A DNA stretch of 64,000 nt, taken from Apilactobacillus nanyangensis. GTDB lineage: Bacteria; Bacillota; Bacilli; Lactobacillales; Lactobacillaceae. The position numbers were made by a program, and so were the translations under genes. How positions within the stretch are numbered: the stretch's first letter is position 1; each line of letters starts with the position of its first letter. The stretch covers positions 48,205-112,204 of the forward strand of contig NZ_BOLX01000003.1 in the NCBI RefSeq assembly GCF_016861915.1. The letters run 5' to 3'. Below the pieces are notes generated by a model, which saw only the letters and a program-made list of their open reading frames with translations, did no database searches and was not told the DNA's origin. Shown in pieces: positions 46,132-54,455 of the stretch.

Positions 46132-46482
46132 TTAAATCATGTAGCCAAGTAACGCCGCTAGAATCCCTAGCAATGCACTTAATAGGTAGTAAGCATATGC
46201 CATTACCTTTTTCTTGGTACTTAATTGCACCGTTTCGTTCATATAGGTAGAAAAAGTAGTATAGCCACCTAGAACTGCAATGGAAAAAGCAAGGACAAAA
46301 GTGTTTTTTGGTAATTGTCCGTTAACCAATCCTAGCAAAAAGGATCCGGTGATATTAATAAAGAAAGTCGCCACCGGAAAGGCGATTCCATTAAATAATT
46401 TCTTTAATCCATTCGTTACTCCATAACGAATTAGAGAACCAACAGCGGCACCTAAGCCGACAATTAAAACACTCTGTATCAT
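46132..46482 (-). CDS. crcB: fluoride efflux channel subunit
   Basis: 116 residues, four helices. FluC landmarks: GAAVGSLIRYGV near the start, FFINITGSFLLGLVNG (Asn of the central site) and GGYTTFSTYMNE (phenylalanine box). Dual-topology or heteromeric FluC channels expel fluoride. It overlaps the upstream partner by 4 bases, so the two are probably co-translated and may form a heterodimer. Confidence 0.9.
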   Translation of the reverse strand: MIQSVLIVGLGAAVGSLIRYGVTNGLKKLFNGIAFPVATFFINITGSFLLGLVNGQLPKNTFVLAFSIAVLGGYTTFSTYMNETVQLSTKKKVMAYAYYLLSALLGILAALLGYMI

Positions 46483-46862
46483 AGTTGATCCTCCTTGTTT
46501 TCAAATTTACGCCCTAATCTAGTCCCAATCTGAGCTAATATTAAACCTCCGATTAGACTCACTAATACGTATAAAAGACCTAGACCAATTTTATTATTTA
46601 GGAATAAATTGATACTGTCGAATGAAAATGTTGAAAAAGTGGTAAATCCACCTACCAAGCCAACGCTTAGCCCTGTCATTAAATCATTCGATATCTCAAT
46701 TAAATAAGGAAGTGCACCAGTAATAAAAGCTAGAACAAACGCACCAATTAAATTAATTATTATAGTCGCGATAAAATGATAATCTCCAGCTAAAAATGTA
46801 AAGTATCCTCGTAAAAGGCCGCCAATAAAGGCTAAAAGGAATATGTATAGTACTCTTCTCAT
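46479..46862 (-). CDS. crcB: fluoride efflux channel subunit, partner
   Basis: 127 residues, four helices. GGLLRGYFTFLAGD at the start replaces the usual GAxxRY, then IIINLIGAFVLAFITGALP and GGFTTFSTFSFD. First gene of the pair. No fluoride riboswitch (crcB motif) was seen in the leader at 46863-46960. Paired small FluC homologues in Gram-positives normally make a heterodimer. Confidence 0.9.
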   Translation of the reverse strand: MRRVLYIFLLAFIGGLLRGYFTFLAGDYHFIATIIINLIGAFVLAFITGALPYLIEISNDLMTGLSVGLVGGFTTFSTFSFDSINLFLNNKIGLGLLYVLVSLIGGLILAQIGTRLGRKFENKEDQL

Positions 46863-47111
46863 CTAAAATTACCCTTTCTATTTATAAACATTCATAATAA
46901 TAAATATTATCATACCTCATATATTTACTATACCAATTAGCATTTTTGCTTTGACATTTAGTCTATGAAAACTTATCATAATTAGAGAGTAATAACTTAA
47001 ATTAAAAAACATTAGGAAAAAGCTTAAAATCTTAGATAAAAATTTTTAAAAACATTTTAAAACCGATTTATAGATAAGAATAAGAAGATATAAATAAGGA
47101 GCAATAACTTT

Positions 47112-47996
47112 ATGTTACTGGGAAGCATAGAGGCTGGAGGCACAAAATTTGTTTGTGCTGTGGGTAACACTGACTACCAAGTGTTAGATAGTTTGGTAAT
47201 TCCTACCACTACCCCTGCTGAAACTTTTAGCAAGGCAATCGCCTTCTTCAAACAATTCGAAGACCTTGCCGCACTAAGCATTTCATCATTCGGCCCAATT
47301 GAAATTAGAAAAGATTCCACCAAGTACGGTTACATTACCGAAACTCCCAAGCCTGGATGGTCAAATGAAAACTTTTTGGGAGCATTTAAAGAAGAATTCG
47401 ATATTCCAATGTATTGGACAACCGATGTTAACGGATCTGTGTTTGGTGAATACGTTAATTTAAAAAATAGTGGTCAAAGATTAGATTCTTTGGTTTATTA
47501 CACTATTGGTACCGGTGTTGGTGCTGGAATCATCATTAACGGTCAATTCGTAGGAGATATGGGACATCCTGAAATGGGTCACGTGAAGTTAAAACGTCAC
47601 GAAGACGATCTAGATTTCGATGGAATTTGTCCATACCACAAAGACTGTCTTGAAGGACTAGTATGTGGTCCTACATTTGAAGCTCGTTTAGGTATGAAGG
47701 GTCAAGAAGTTGCTCAAACTAATCATGTTTGGGACATCATGGCTTACTATGTAGCCCAAGCTGCATTGCAAACTACACTAACTTTCAGACCTGCCAAAAT
47801 TATTTTTGGTGGTGGCGTAGTTAGTGAAAAATTTCTCAAAAAGGTTAGATTTGAATTTTCTAAGCTATTAAATGGCTATATTGACATTAAGAACTTGGAA
47901 GAATATATTTCAACTCCAACCCTTGATGGAAACGGCTCTGCAACCTATGGAAACTTCGCTTTGGCAGATGCATTGATTAAGCACCAAGTTAAATAA
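47112..47996 (+). CDS. scrK: ROK-family fructokinase
   Basis: 294 residues, ATG behind AAGGAG. ROK motifs: GSIEAGGTKFVCAVG (ATP phosphate-binding DxGGT equivalent), SSFGPIEIRKDS, YTIGTGVGAGIIINGQFVGDMGHPEMGH (the ROK signature), then the zinc site GICPYHKDCLEGLVCGP with H/C ligands. It phosphorylates fructose to fructose-6-phosphate. It lies upstream of mannitol dehydrogenase but ends in a very strong terminator, so it is its own unit. Confidence 0.9.
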   Translation: MLLGSIEAGGTKFVCAVGNTDYQVLDSLVIPTTTPAETFSKAIAFFKQFEDLAALSISSFGPIEIRKDSTKYGYITETPKPGWSNENFLGAFKEEFDIPMYWTTDVNGSVFGEYVNLKNSGQRLDSLVYYTIGTGVGAGIIINGQFVGDMGHPEMGHVKLKRHEDDLDFDGICPYHKDCLEGLVCGPTFEARLGMKGQEVAQTNHVWDIMAYYVAQAALQTTLTFRPAKIIFGGGVVSEKFLKKVRFEFSKLLNGYIDIKNLEEYISTPTLDGNGSATYGNFALADALIKHQVK

Positions 47997-48049
47997 GTTC
48001 AGTTTTACACAATCTAAAATTGAATTAATCAAATATTTTTATAAAAAAA

Positions 48050-48097
48050 GTTACACGGCGTAAAACGTTATTATATCAACGTTTTACGCCGTTTTTT
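48050..48097 (+). terminator. terminator of scrK
   Basis: ACGGCGTAAAACGTT and AACGTTTTACGCCGT, a perfect 15-bp stem followed by six T. Confidence 0.9.
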
Positions 48098-48182
48098 CGT
48101 GCCTTTTATATAAACTTAAGAATTAAATTTCATCAAAACACTTTCATTTTTTTAAAAATGAGTTATTATAATACTTGTAAGT

Positions 48183-48208
48183 TTGTGAAAGTCTTAATTA
48201 ATTCACAA
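48183..48208. promoter_or_regulatory. inverted repeat downstream of the mannitol dehydrogenase promoter
   Basis: TTGTGAA (48183-48189), 12 bases, TTCACAA (48202-48208). The arms are perfect Rex half-sites, but the spacing is 12 instead of 4. It starts 10 bases after a TATAAT box at 48167-48172, where a repressor would block transcription. Confidence 0.5.
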
Positions 48209-48258
48209 CTGCGTAAAAAAATAATACTTAAAATTCAATTTGGAAAGGATCTTGAATT

Positions 48259-49260
48259 ATGAAAGCATTAGTTTTAACAGGCAAGAAACAATTAGAAATC
48301 CAAAACACTGAAATGCCAGAACCAAAGGCAAACGAAGTTGTTATCAACGCAAAATACGCTGGTATCTGTGGTACTGACTACGCACTATACAATGGTCTAC
48401 CAGGTTCAGCAGACGCTGTTCCTCCAATCGTATTAGGTCACGAAAACTCAGGTGTTATCTCAGCTGTAGGTTCAGACGTTACTGATCTTAAAGTTGGCGA
48501 CCGAGTAACTGTTGACCCTAACATCTACTGTGGTAAGTGTGACTACTGTCGTACAGCTCGTCCAGAACTATGTGACAACCTATCAGCCGTTGGTGTTACT
48601 AGAAATGGTGGTCTAGAAGAATACTTCACTGCACCAACTCAAGTTGTTTACAAGTTACCAGACAACGTTGACTTGAAGTCAGCTGCTACTTGTGAACCTA
48701 TCTCATGTGCCGTTCACGGTATGGACTTATTAAACATCAAACCTTACCAAAAAGCTCTAGTTATTGGTGATGGTTACATGGGTCTAATCTTTGCACAATT
48801 ACTACGTTCATACGGTGTTAAAGAAGTTGACTTAACTGGTCGTCATGATGACAAATTAGCTGCTGAAAAAGAAAAGCTAAACATTGACCGTGTTATCAAC
48901 ACTACTAAGGAAGAAATTCCAGCCGAATACGACGTTGTTATTGAAGCCGTTGGTCAACCAGCTACTCAAGAACAAGCAATCGAAGCAACTGTTAAGGGTG
49001 CTCAAGTATTGATGTTCGGTGTTGGTGCTCCAGATCAAAAATTCAGTATGAACACTTACGAAGTATTCAAGAAACAATTAACTATCCAAGGTGCATTCAT
49101 CAACCCTAACTCATTCGAAGATGCTATTGCACTACTACAAAGTGGTAAAGTTAATGTTGAAAAGATTATTGACAACATCATCTCACTAGAAGACGTTGAA
49201 AGTGTCCTAAACGGTACTTCAAACCTAACTGGTAAATGTGTTGTTAAAGTTTCTGACTAA
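48259..49260 (+). CDS. Zn-dependent mannitol 2-dehydrogenase
   Basis: 333 residues, ATG behind GGAAAGGATC. Medium-chain dehydrogenase: catalytic zinc site CGTDYALY and GHENSG, structural zinc Cys at CGKCDYCRTARPELC, cofactor site VIGDGYMGLIFAQLL (variant of GxGxxG). The overall pattern (VDPNIYCGKCDYC, AVGVTRNGGLEEYF, MFGVGAPDQKFSMNTYEVF) closely follows the mannitol dehydrogenase of heterofermentative lactobacilli. It reduces fructose to mannitol with NAD(P)H, reoxidising cofactor. Co-transcribed with the VOC protein (18-base gap). Confidence 0.9.
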   Translation: MKALVLTGKKQLEIQNTEMPEPKANEVVINAKYAGICGTDYALYNGLPGSADAVPPIVLGHENSGVISAVGSDVTDLKVGDRVTVDPNIYCGKCDYCRTARPELCDNLSAVGVTRNGGLEEYFTAPTQVVYKLPDNVDLKSAATCEPISCAVHGMDLLNIKPYQKALVIGDGYMGLIFAQLLRSYGVKEVDLTGRHDDKLAAEKEKLNIDRVINTTKEEIPAEYDVVIEAVGQPATQEQAIEATVKGAQVLMFGVGAPDQKFSMNTYEVFKKQLTIQGAFINPNSFEDAIALLQSGKVNVEKIIDNIISLEDVESVLNGTSNLTGKCVVKVSD

Positions 49261-49278
49261 TTTTTGGAGGCTTAAATT

Positions 49279-49671
49279 ATGGCTTTAAACGATTACTTTG
49301 ATGGTCTACAACATGTAGGTATCCCATCAAAAGACTTAGATAAAACAATCGAATTCTACAAATCACTTGGTTTTGACCAAGCAGGTTTATTCCACAATGG
49401 TGAAAACCGTTGTGCCTTCATGAGATACGGTAACTTAACCGTTGAAACATGGGAAGGCGATCCAGTTGCAATGGAAAATGGTGCTATCAACCATATTTCA
49501 ATGAACTGTACTGATGTTGATAAAGCATTCGCAGCCGCTAAAGAACAAGGCTTCAATGTTTTAGACGACGAAATCCAATCAATCCCTACTTTCTGGGACA
49601 ACGGAATCCGTTTCTTCAACATTCAAGGTCCTAATCACGAAAAGATCGAATTTTGCCAAATTGTAAAATAA
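49279..49671 (+). CDS. VOC-family protein (glyoxalase/bleomycin-resistance fold)
   Basis: 130 residues, ATG behind GGAGG. Two beta-alpha-beta-beta-beta modules: LQHVGIPSKDLDKTIEFYKSLGF and INHISMNCTDVDKAFAAAKEQGF, ending NIQGPNHEKIEFCQI. Metal ligands H (QHVG), E (VETWEGD), H (NHIS) and E (KIEF) are in the usual four places, so it may bind a metal. It is operonic with mannitol dehydrogenase, hinting at a sugar epimerase/isomerase or detoxification role. Confidence 0.82.
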   Translation: MALNDYFDGLQHVGIPSKDLDKTIEFYKSLGFDQAGLFHNGENRCAFMRYGNLTVETWEGDPVAMENGAINHISMNCTDVDKAFAAAKEQGFNVLDDEIQSIPTFWDNGIRFFNIQGPNHEKIEFCQIVK

Positions 49672-49685
49672 TATCTTTCGATCTT

Positions 49686-49722
49686 AAAAAGCACTCAAGC
49701 TTATGCTTGGGTGCTTTTTTTA
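49686..49722. terminator. bidirectional terminator, VOC / lepA-like
   Basis: AAAAAGCACTCAAGC / GCTTGGGTGCTTTTTT hairpin. Confidence 0.85.
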
Positions 49723-51516
49723 TTCAATATTTAAGATGGCATCGAATACCGATTGTGGTAGTTGAATTGCTTCACTAGCACTCTTTCGTTTGTTCAGACT
49801 TTGACGACGCAATAGTGCTTGTTTCTTTGAAACACTCTTCTTGTCGCCACTAACCGCCGCATTCTTTCTCAATGGTGGTACATCCACCCTTGCCACCACT
49901 CTACCCTCAATATATCCCTGTACAGGCATTGGATATAGTTTACGGGGAATTACATACTTTAGTTTATGAACGATTTCTTGAGCCAATTTTTCGGCATTCA
50001 AGCGATGAACGATAAAGGTTAGTTCATCCACTGGTGCATAGTTCACATCAATCGTGATTTTAACAATATCCGATTCGACATATTCCATGAATTGACTGTC
50101 GTATGTCGCGAACCCATGGGTAATTGACTTCAATTGATTGAAGAAATTAAACGCAATTTCGGCCAATGGAACGCTATAAGTCATCTTCACCAATTGATCC
50201 GTGTTATCCATGTCCAGTAGAACTCCGCGACTCTTACTTAATAGTGTCAGCACATCGTTGACCGTCTCACTTGGTGTTTCAATAACGACCTTATTGAATG
50301 GTTCTTCAATTGTCTTTAAGAGAGAAAAGTCCGGTAAATCAGATGGATTATTAATCGTCTTCAATCTGGAATCGTTCTTGGTGGTATAACGATAGTTAAC
50401 GTTCGGCGAAGTGATAATCACGGACATACCAAACTCGTTAATTAGTCTTTCGCGGACAATCTGGAGATGAAACATCCCCAAAAAGCCACAACGATAACCT
50501 GGTCCCAGTGAATTTGAAACGTGTTCGACGAATTCAATCGACGAATCGTTTAGTTTCAACTTTTCCATCGCTACTTTTAAATCATCAAAGTCGGCATCCT
50601 TGGGATAAATTCCCGCAAAAACAACACTATGGGCTGGTTGATATCCAGCCACTGCCTGCTTAGTTTGGCGAGCTTGACCAGTGATGGTGTCACCTACACG
50701 CACGTCGGCTGGATCCTTGATTCCGGTGATGACATAACCGATATCACCCGATTTTAATTCCTTCAATGGTAATAATTGTGGACTGAAAATACCTATCTCT
50801 GGAGTTTCGAACTTTACCCTTTGATTCATCGACATTAGTTTATCATTGGCCTTAATTGTTCCATCAATGACCTTCACGTATGCGACGACTCCTTGATATG
50901 AGTCATAGTGTGAATCAAATATCATCGCCTTTATTGGCTTGGTTTCATCACCCTGGGGACTTGGAATACGGTTGACGATTACTTCTAATACTTTATCGAC
51001 ATTCAAACCGGTCTTGGCTGAAATATGAATAATGTCGTGCTCTAAAAACGATTCATCTAATTCATAAAGTTGTTGTTCACACATATCAACCTGAGCGCTT
51101 TGGTTATCGACTTTATTGATGACAGGAATAATCACTAAGTTGTTGTTTTTAGCGATACGATAATTGGCAACCGTTTGGGCTTGGACGCCCTTGGTCGCAT
51201 CCACCAACAAGATGACTCCGTCACTAGCTGAGACACTCTTTTCAACCTCATAGTTAAAATCGACGTGTCCAGGTGTATCGATTAAGTTTAATTCGTATTC
51301 TTGACCATCTTTTGCGCGATAAATATTACGAACCGTCTTCGATCTAACGGTTACTCCATGGTCTTGTTCGACTTTCATGTCATCTAAAACCTGTTCTTCG
51401 TTGCCACGAAAACTAAAAGTATCAGTCATCTTCATAATTTGATCGGACAACGTCGATTTACCATGATCGATGTGGGCAACAATCGAAAAATTACGAATGT
51501 TTTCTTGTTTCATCAT
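49720..51516 (-). CDS. divergent EF4/LepA-type translational GTPase
   Basis: 598 residues from ATG 51516 (AAAGGAGT upstream; a second ATG follows). G motifs: G1 AHIDHGKST, G3 DTPGHVDF, G4 NKVD, G5 SAKTG. The order of EF4 domains (EF-G-like II, III, V and LepA C-terminal) is complete, with GYRCGFLGMFHLQI and FFNQLKSITHGFATYD. It differs from housekeeping LepA: switch I EQDHGVTVR instead of ERERGITIK, and the C-terminal tail is KKSVSKKQALLRRQSLNKRKS rather than the usual [22 protein letters not shown]. So it is a paralogue, not the main LepA. A TetR gene lies 10 bases upstream, in the same operon. Confidence 0.85.
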   Translation of the reverse strand: MMKQENIRNFSIVAHIDHGKSTLSDQIMKMTDTFSFRGNEEQVLDDMKVEQDHGVTVRSKTVRNIYRAKDGQEYELNLIDTPGHVDFNYEVEKSVSASDGVILLVDATKGVQAQTVANYRIAKNNNLVIIPVINKVDNQSAQVDMCEQQLYELDESFLEHDIIHISAKTGLNVDKVLEVIVNRIPSPQGDETKPIKAMIFDSHYDSYQGVVAYVKVIDGTIKANDKLMSMNQRVKFETPEIGIFSPQLLPLKELKSGDIGYVITGIKDPADVRVGDTITGQARQTKQAVAGYQPAHSVVFAGIYPKDADFDDLKVAMEKLKLNDSSIEFVEHVSNSLGPGYRCGFLGMFHLQIVRERLINEFGMSVIITSPNVNYRYTTKNDSRLKTINNPSDLPDFSLLKTIEEPFNKVVIETPSETVNDVLTLLSKSRGVLLDMDNTDQLVKMTYSVPLAEIAFNFFNQLKSITHGFATYDSQFMEYVESDIVKITIDVNYAPVDELTFIVHRLNAEKLAQEIVHKLKYVIPRKLYPMPVQGYIEGRVVARVDVPPLRKNAAVSGDKKSVSKKQALLRRQSLNKRKSASEAIQLPQSVFDAILNIE

Positions 51517-51526
51517 AGTTACTCCT

Positions 51527-52171
51527 TTATTTGCCAAGTAACCCCGTTAGATAAAAATCAAAAGTTTCAACTGAATCATTTAGGATACTAATCTGAAAAT
51601 CATCCATATTAACCGGAATTGGTTCTTGGTTAAACGAATCCAGATTAGACAAATTAATTAACCCACTGGCAATACTACTTTGAATAATGAAAATTTTGTT
51701 TGCCGTCTTTACATCAACAGACGGGCATAAAGAGTTAATTAATTCGGCTAATTGTTCATGAACTTCGTATAGCTTCTTTCTCCCCTCAATTGTCTCTTCT
51801 CTAGAAGCCTTTCCCTCCAAAACAGGGCCTCTTAATGCATTTAACTTAATGAGCGTTAGATGATTTTCAATTAAATCCCTGGTATTGGATAATAGAAAAG
51901 ATTTAAGTTCAGGTATCGTTGTTAACTTGGCTTGTATTAATTGATTTATTGTTTGTAAAAAGAATTCTTGATATCCTACCAATAGTAGGTGCATGAATAT
52001 ATTTTCCTTTGTCTTGAAGTAATTAAATACTGTTCCCTTAGCGACATTACTTCTTTGCGCAATCGCATTGATGGAAATATCATAAAAATCATTTTCTTCA
52101 AACATTTTCAATGCAGTTTCAGCAATCAACGCTTGTTTTCGTTGCTTTTCATCAGCAGTTTTAATATTCAT
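51527..52171 (-). CDS. TetR family regulator of the EF4-paralogue operon
   Basis: 214 residues, ATG behind AAAGGAG. HTH: YDISINAIAQRSNVAKGTVFNYFKTKENIF at about 28-58. The C-terminal domain carries LINSLCPSVDVKTANKIFIIQSS. It is the first gene of the operon with the EF4 paralogue (10-base gap), and the palindrome in the promoter is the predicted autoregulatory operator. Confidence 0.88.
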   Translation of the reverse strand: MNIKTADEKQRKQALIAETALKMFEENDFYDISINAIAQRSNVAKGTVFNYFKTKENIFMHLLLVGYQEFFLQTINQLIQAKLTTIPELKSFLLSNTRDLIENHLTLIKLNALRGPVLEGKASREETIEGRKKLYEVHEQLAELINSLCPSVDVKTANKIFIIQSSIASGLINLSNLDSFNQEPIPVNMDDFQISILNDSVETFDFYLTGLLGK

Positions 52172-52192
52172 GATAGACTCCTTTTTCTAAAT

Positions 52193-52205
52193 TGACCATT
52201 GGTCA
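52193..52205. promoter_or_regulatory. TetR operator
   Basis: TGACCA-T-TGGTCA, perfect palindrome with a single central base, just downstream of the -10 of the tetR promoter. Confidence 0.8.
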
Positions 52206-52207
52206 TT

Positions 52208-52236
52208 ATTGTATATTAAGAAAGAAATTAATACAA
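52208..52236 (-). promoter_or_regulatory. promoter of the tetR-EF4-paralogue operon
   Basis: Minus strand TTGTAT (52236-52231), 17-bp spacer, TACAAT (52213-52208). Confidence 0.65.
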
Positions 52237-52237
52237 C

Positions 52238-52272
52238 AAAAAACGCCTGATCTTTTAAATCAGACGTTTTTA
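52238..52272. terminator. terminator of the second lysozyme gene
   Basis: On the minus strand AAAACGTCTGATTT / AAATCAGGCGTTTT (G-U pair) with a T-run; it abuts the tetR promoter. Confidence 0.75.
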
Positions 52273-53607
52273 TTATGCAGCACGGTAAGCATATTTCTTA
52301 GCGTGTTTATGATGAAGCTTCTTTACATTGTATTTGTAGTGCTTCTTAGTCTTGTTATGCTTCTTAGTCTTATAAGAATGATGTAACTTCTTGTGCTTCA
52401 AGTTCTTCTTAACGCGGTAACTAAGCTTCTTTGCATATTTGTACTTGGTATGCTTACGAGTCTTCTTCTTAGCTAACTTGTAAGTGTATTTCTTCTTACT
52501 GTGCTTTTTGTACTTCTTAGCATGATGCTTAGCGATACGTTTCTTTGTAGCATGGTTTAGCTTGTAAGTGTACTTACTATGCTTTTTAGCGTGCTTCTTG
52601 TAAGCCTTCTTGTGACTCACCTTTTTAGTAGCAGCACTTGCATATTTATAAGTATTTTTAGCTGCATCAATCTTCTTAGTAACGTTCTTTTTGACCTGGT
52701 ATGAACGTTTTACATGCTTCTTAGTATTATGGTTAACTTTATTAGCAAGTGGTGTGTATTGGACCTTTTTAGCCTTTTTATGGGTAGTCTTAGCAATCAC
52801 TTGTTTCTTAGTAGCCTTATGTAACACATTTGTCTTAGCTTGTTTTTTGATGTGTCTTGCTGTCCCTGTTTTGGCAACTGTTCTTTGTTGACCATTAGCA
52901 GTATTTTCAGTAGTCCAAAATGCTAGCTTACGACCACCAAGTGGAATCGTATCAGCATCTAGTGCTTCCCCAAGCGCCTTACTTTGGTACTTGTCAGTAT
53001 ATTGCCACAAATCGTAATTATATCTTGGATTTGGGGTGTAGTTGGTGTAATTAGCCAACCAGACTGCAGTATATGCGTTCAACGTACTTTGTTGGAACTG
53101 ATCCAAGGTTGATTGTGAACTGTAAAAGATAACTGGTTGATTGGTTAGACGTTTCATCGTCTTTGCCCAACTAACCGCTCCTTGGTCAGAAGTATTTGTA
53201 AAACCAATTTCAAAATCATTTACATAGAATCTAGCATTTGGCGCTAGTGAATATAAACGACGTGCTTCTTGTCTAGCTTGAGCTGGATTAGTATAACGGC
53301 TATAGCTGTATACACCATATGGAATGCCATACTTATCCATCAAACTGATATTATTATTAACCTGACGATCGTGATATTGACCATCTTGCATTCTCAAAAC
53401 AACGAATTTAACTTCATTTTTTAAATTCATCACTTGTTGATCGCTTAGTTGCCCCTGAAATTCAGAAATATCATAAGCCACTGGTGTGTATGGTTTAAAT
53501 GACTGAGTTGTATCAGCATGTGACTTGATACCATTCAAAGATAGGGCCATTGTTGATCCTAATGCCGCGGAAAATAATAAGTGCTTTATTTTTTTAGAAT
53601 CATACAT
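52273..53607 (-). CDS. secreted GH25 lysozyme with a long Lys/His/Tyr-rich tail
   Basis: 444 residues. Signal peptide 1-31 (cleavage near SHADT). GH25 domain at about 40-225: YDISEFQGQL with the first Asp, YVNDFEIG with the Asp/Glu pair and DLWQYTDKY near the end. From about 235 to the end more than 200 residues are mostly Lys, His, Tyr, Thr and Ala, in irregular repeats such as KKHAKKHSKYTYKLNHATKK. No LPxTG or membrane anchor. The tail would bind anionic wall polymers and hold the enzyme at the surface. Paralogue of the protein at 1-644. Confidence 0.9.
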   Translation of the reverse strand: MYDSKKIKHLLFSAALGSTMALSLNGIKSHADTTQSFKPYTPVAYDISEFQGQLSDQQVMNLKNEVKFVVLRMQDGQYHDRQVNNNISLMDKYGIPYGVYSYSRYTNPAQARQEARRLYSLAPNARFYVNDFEIGFTNTSDQGAVSWAKTMKRLTNQPVIFYSSQSTLDQFQQSTLNAYTAVWLANYTNYTPNPRYNYDLWQYTDKYQSKALGEALDADTIPLGGRKLAFWTTENTANGQQRTVAKTGTARHIKKQAKTNVLHKATKKQVIAKTTHKKAKKVQYTPLANKVNHNTKKHVKRSYQVKKNVTKKIDAAKNTYKYASAATKKVSHKKAYKKHAKKHSKYTYKLNHATKKRIAKHHAKKYKKHSKKKYTYKLAKKKTRKHTKYKYAKKLSYRVKKNLKHKKLHHSYKTKKHNKTKKHYKYNVKKLHHKHAKKYAYRAA

Positions 53608-53642
53608 TTCCCAACACCTTCATTTCGAATATTTTTTCACAA

Positions 53643-53676
53643 TAAAACCAGGTCAAAATAACCTGGTTTTTTGTAA
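53643..53676 (-). terminator. terminator of the lipoprotein gene
   Basis: AAAACCAGGT / ACCTGGTTTT hairpin on the minus strand with T-run. Confidence 0.75.
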
Positions 53677-53681
53677 TGAAT

Positions 53682-54380
53682 TTACTTAAGTGAAGTTACC
53701 ATCTCAAGTGCAGTAGTTAGAGAGTTAGCTTTAATTGAGTAAACATCATTACCCTTTTGCCAAGTAATAGTTGCTGAACCATCGATTTCAGCAGTAATGC
53801 TACCCTTGCTTTCTGGAACTGGTAGGTTGTGGTTTTGGATGTAGTTAACTACAGTCTTACCCTTAGCCTTTGCAGCACCCTTGTACTTACCAAAGTTACT
53901 ACCGTGTGTTAGTAGTGACCAGTTACCAAAGTTTGCTTGAATGTATTCTTGTCCGGCACCCTTATCTGAGTGACCAACAACGTTGTAACCTAACTTAACT
54001 GATGGTAGACCAGCAACGTTTGCAGCAGCTTGGTAGCCAACTTGTTGCATTGCTGCTGAGGCACTTTCGTAACTGTGTTTAGTATAGGTAGCGTATGTTG
54101 AACCATTGTTTAAGTAACTAATTGTAAAGTTAGTCTTGTTTCCATCCAACTTAGCGTTTACGCTTTGGCTTGAATCAAAACCATTACTTTGTGGTAGCTT
54201 TTCATTTCCTAATCTATTTGCAATTTTGTCATTGCTTGATGATGATGAACTCATCTTGCTAGTTTGAGTAGTTGAAGTTGAGCTTGATGCATCACTATTA
54301 TCGCTTTTCTTTTGTCCACAAGCAGTTAAAACTAATCCTAAAACTGCAACTGCAGGTAAAATCTTCTTCCATGCTTTCAT
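53682..54380 (-). CDS. lipoprotein, unknown function
   Basis: 232 residues from ATG 54380; the more 5' ATG at 54392 touches the ribosome site AAGGAG. Lipobox LTAC with the Cys at about residue 22 after KILPAVAVLGLVL, then a Ser/Thr/Asp linker and a globular domain with KHSYESASAAMQQVGYQAAANVAG. Not a ZnuA/MntC-type metal binder: no His-rich loop and no family signature. It lies 75 bases after a metal ABC permease that has no binding protein of its own. Confidence 0.75.
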   Translation of the reverse strand: MKAWKKILPAVAVLGLVLTACGQKKSDNSDASSSTSTTQTSKMSSSSSSNDKIANRLGNEKLPQSNGFDSSQSVNAKLDGNKTNFTISYLNNGSTYATYTKHSYESASAAMQQVGYQAAANVAGLPSVKLGYNVVGHSDKGAGQEYIQANFGNWSLLTHGSNFGKYKGAAKAKGKTVVNYIQNHNLPVPESKGSITAEIDGSATITWQKGNDVYSIKANSLTTALEMVTSLK

Positions 54381-54455
54381 AATGTAGGACATCTCCTTAA
54401 AAACTATTTGAGATTAGTATAACAAAACATCAGTGTTACGTTAATAAAGTTTGTA

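Noticed and set aside
46863..47111. Fluoride (crcB) riboswitch in front of the FluC pair
   Set aside because: The leader shows no GGCGATG-type pseudoknot consensus; it is simply AT-rich.
52691..52891. Plus-strand hydrophobic frame opposite the lysozyme tail
   Set aside because: It is the complement of a Lys/Thr/Ala-rich coding stretch, which always reads as Leu/Val/Phe; no start signals.
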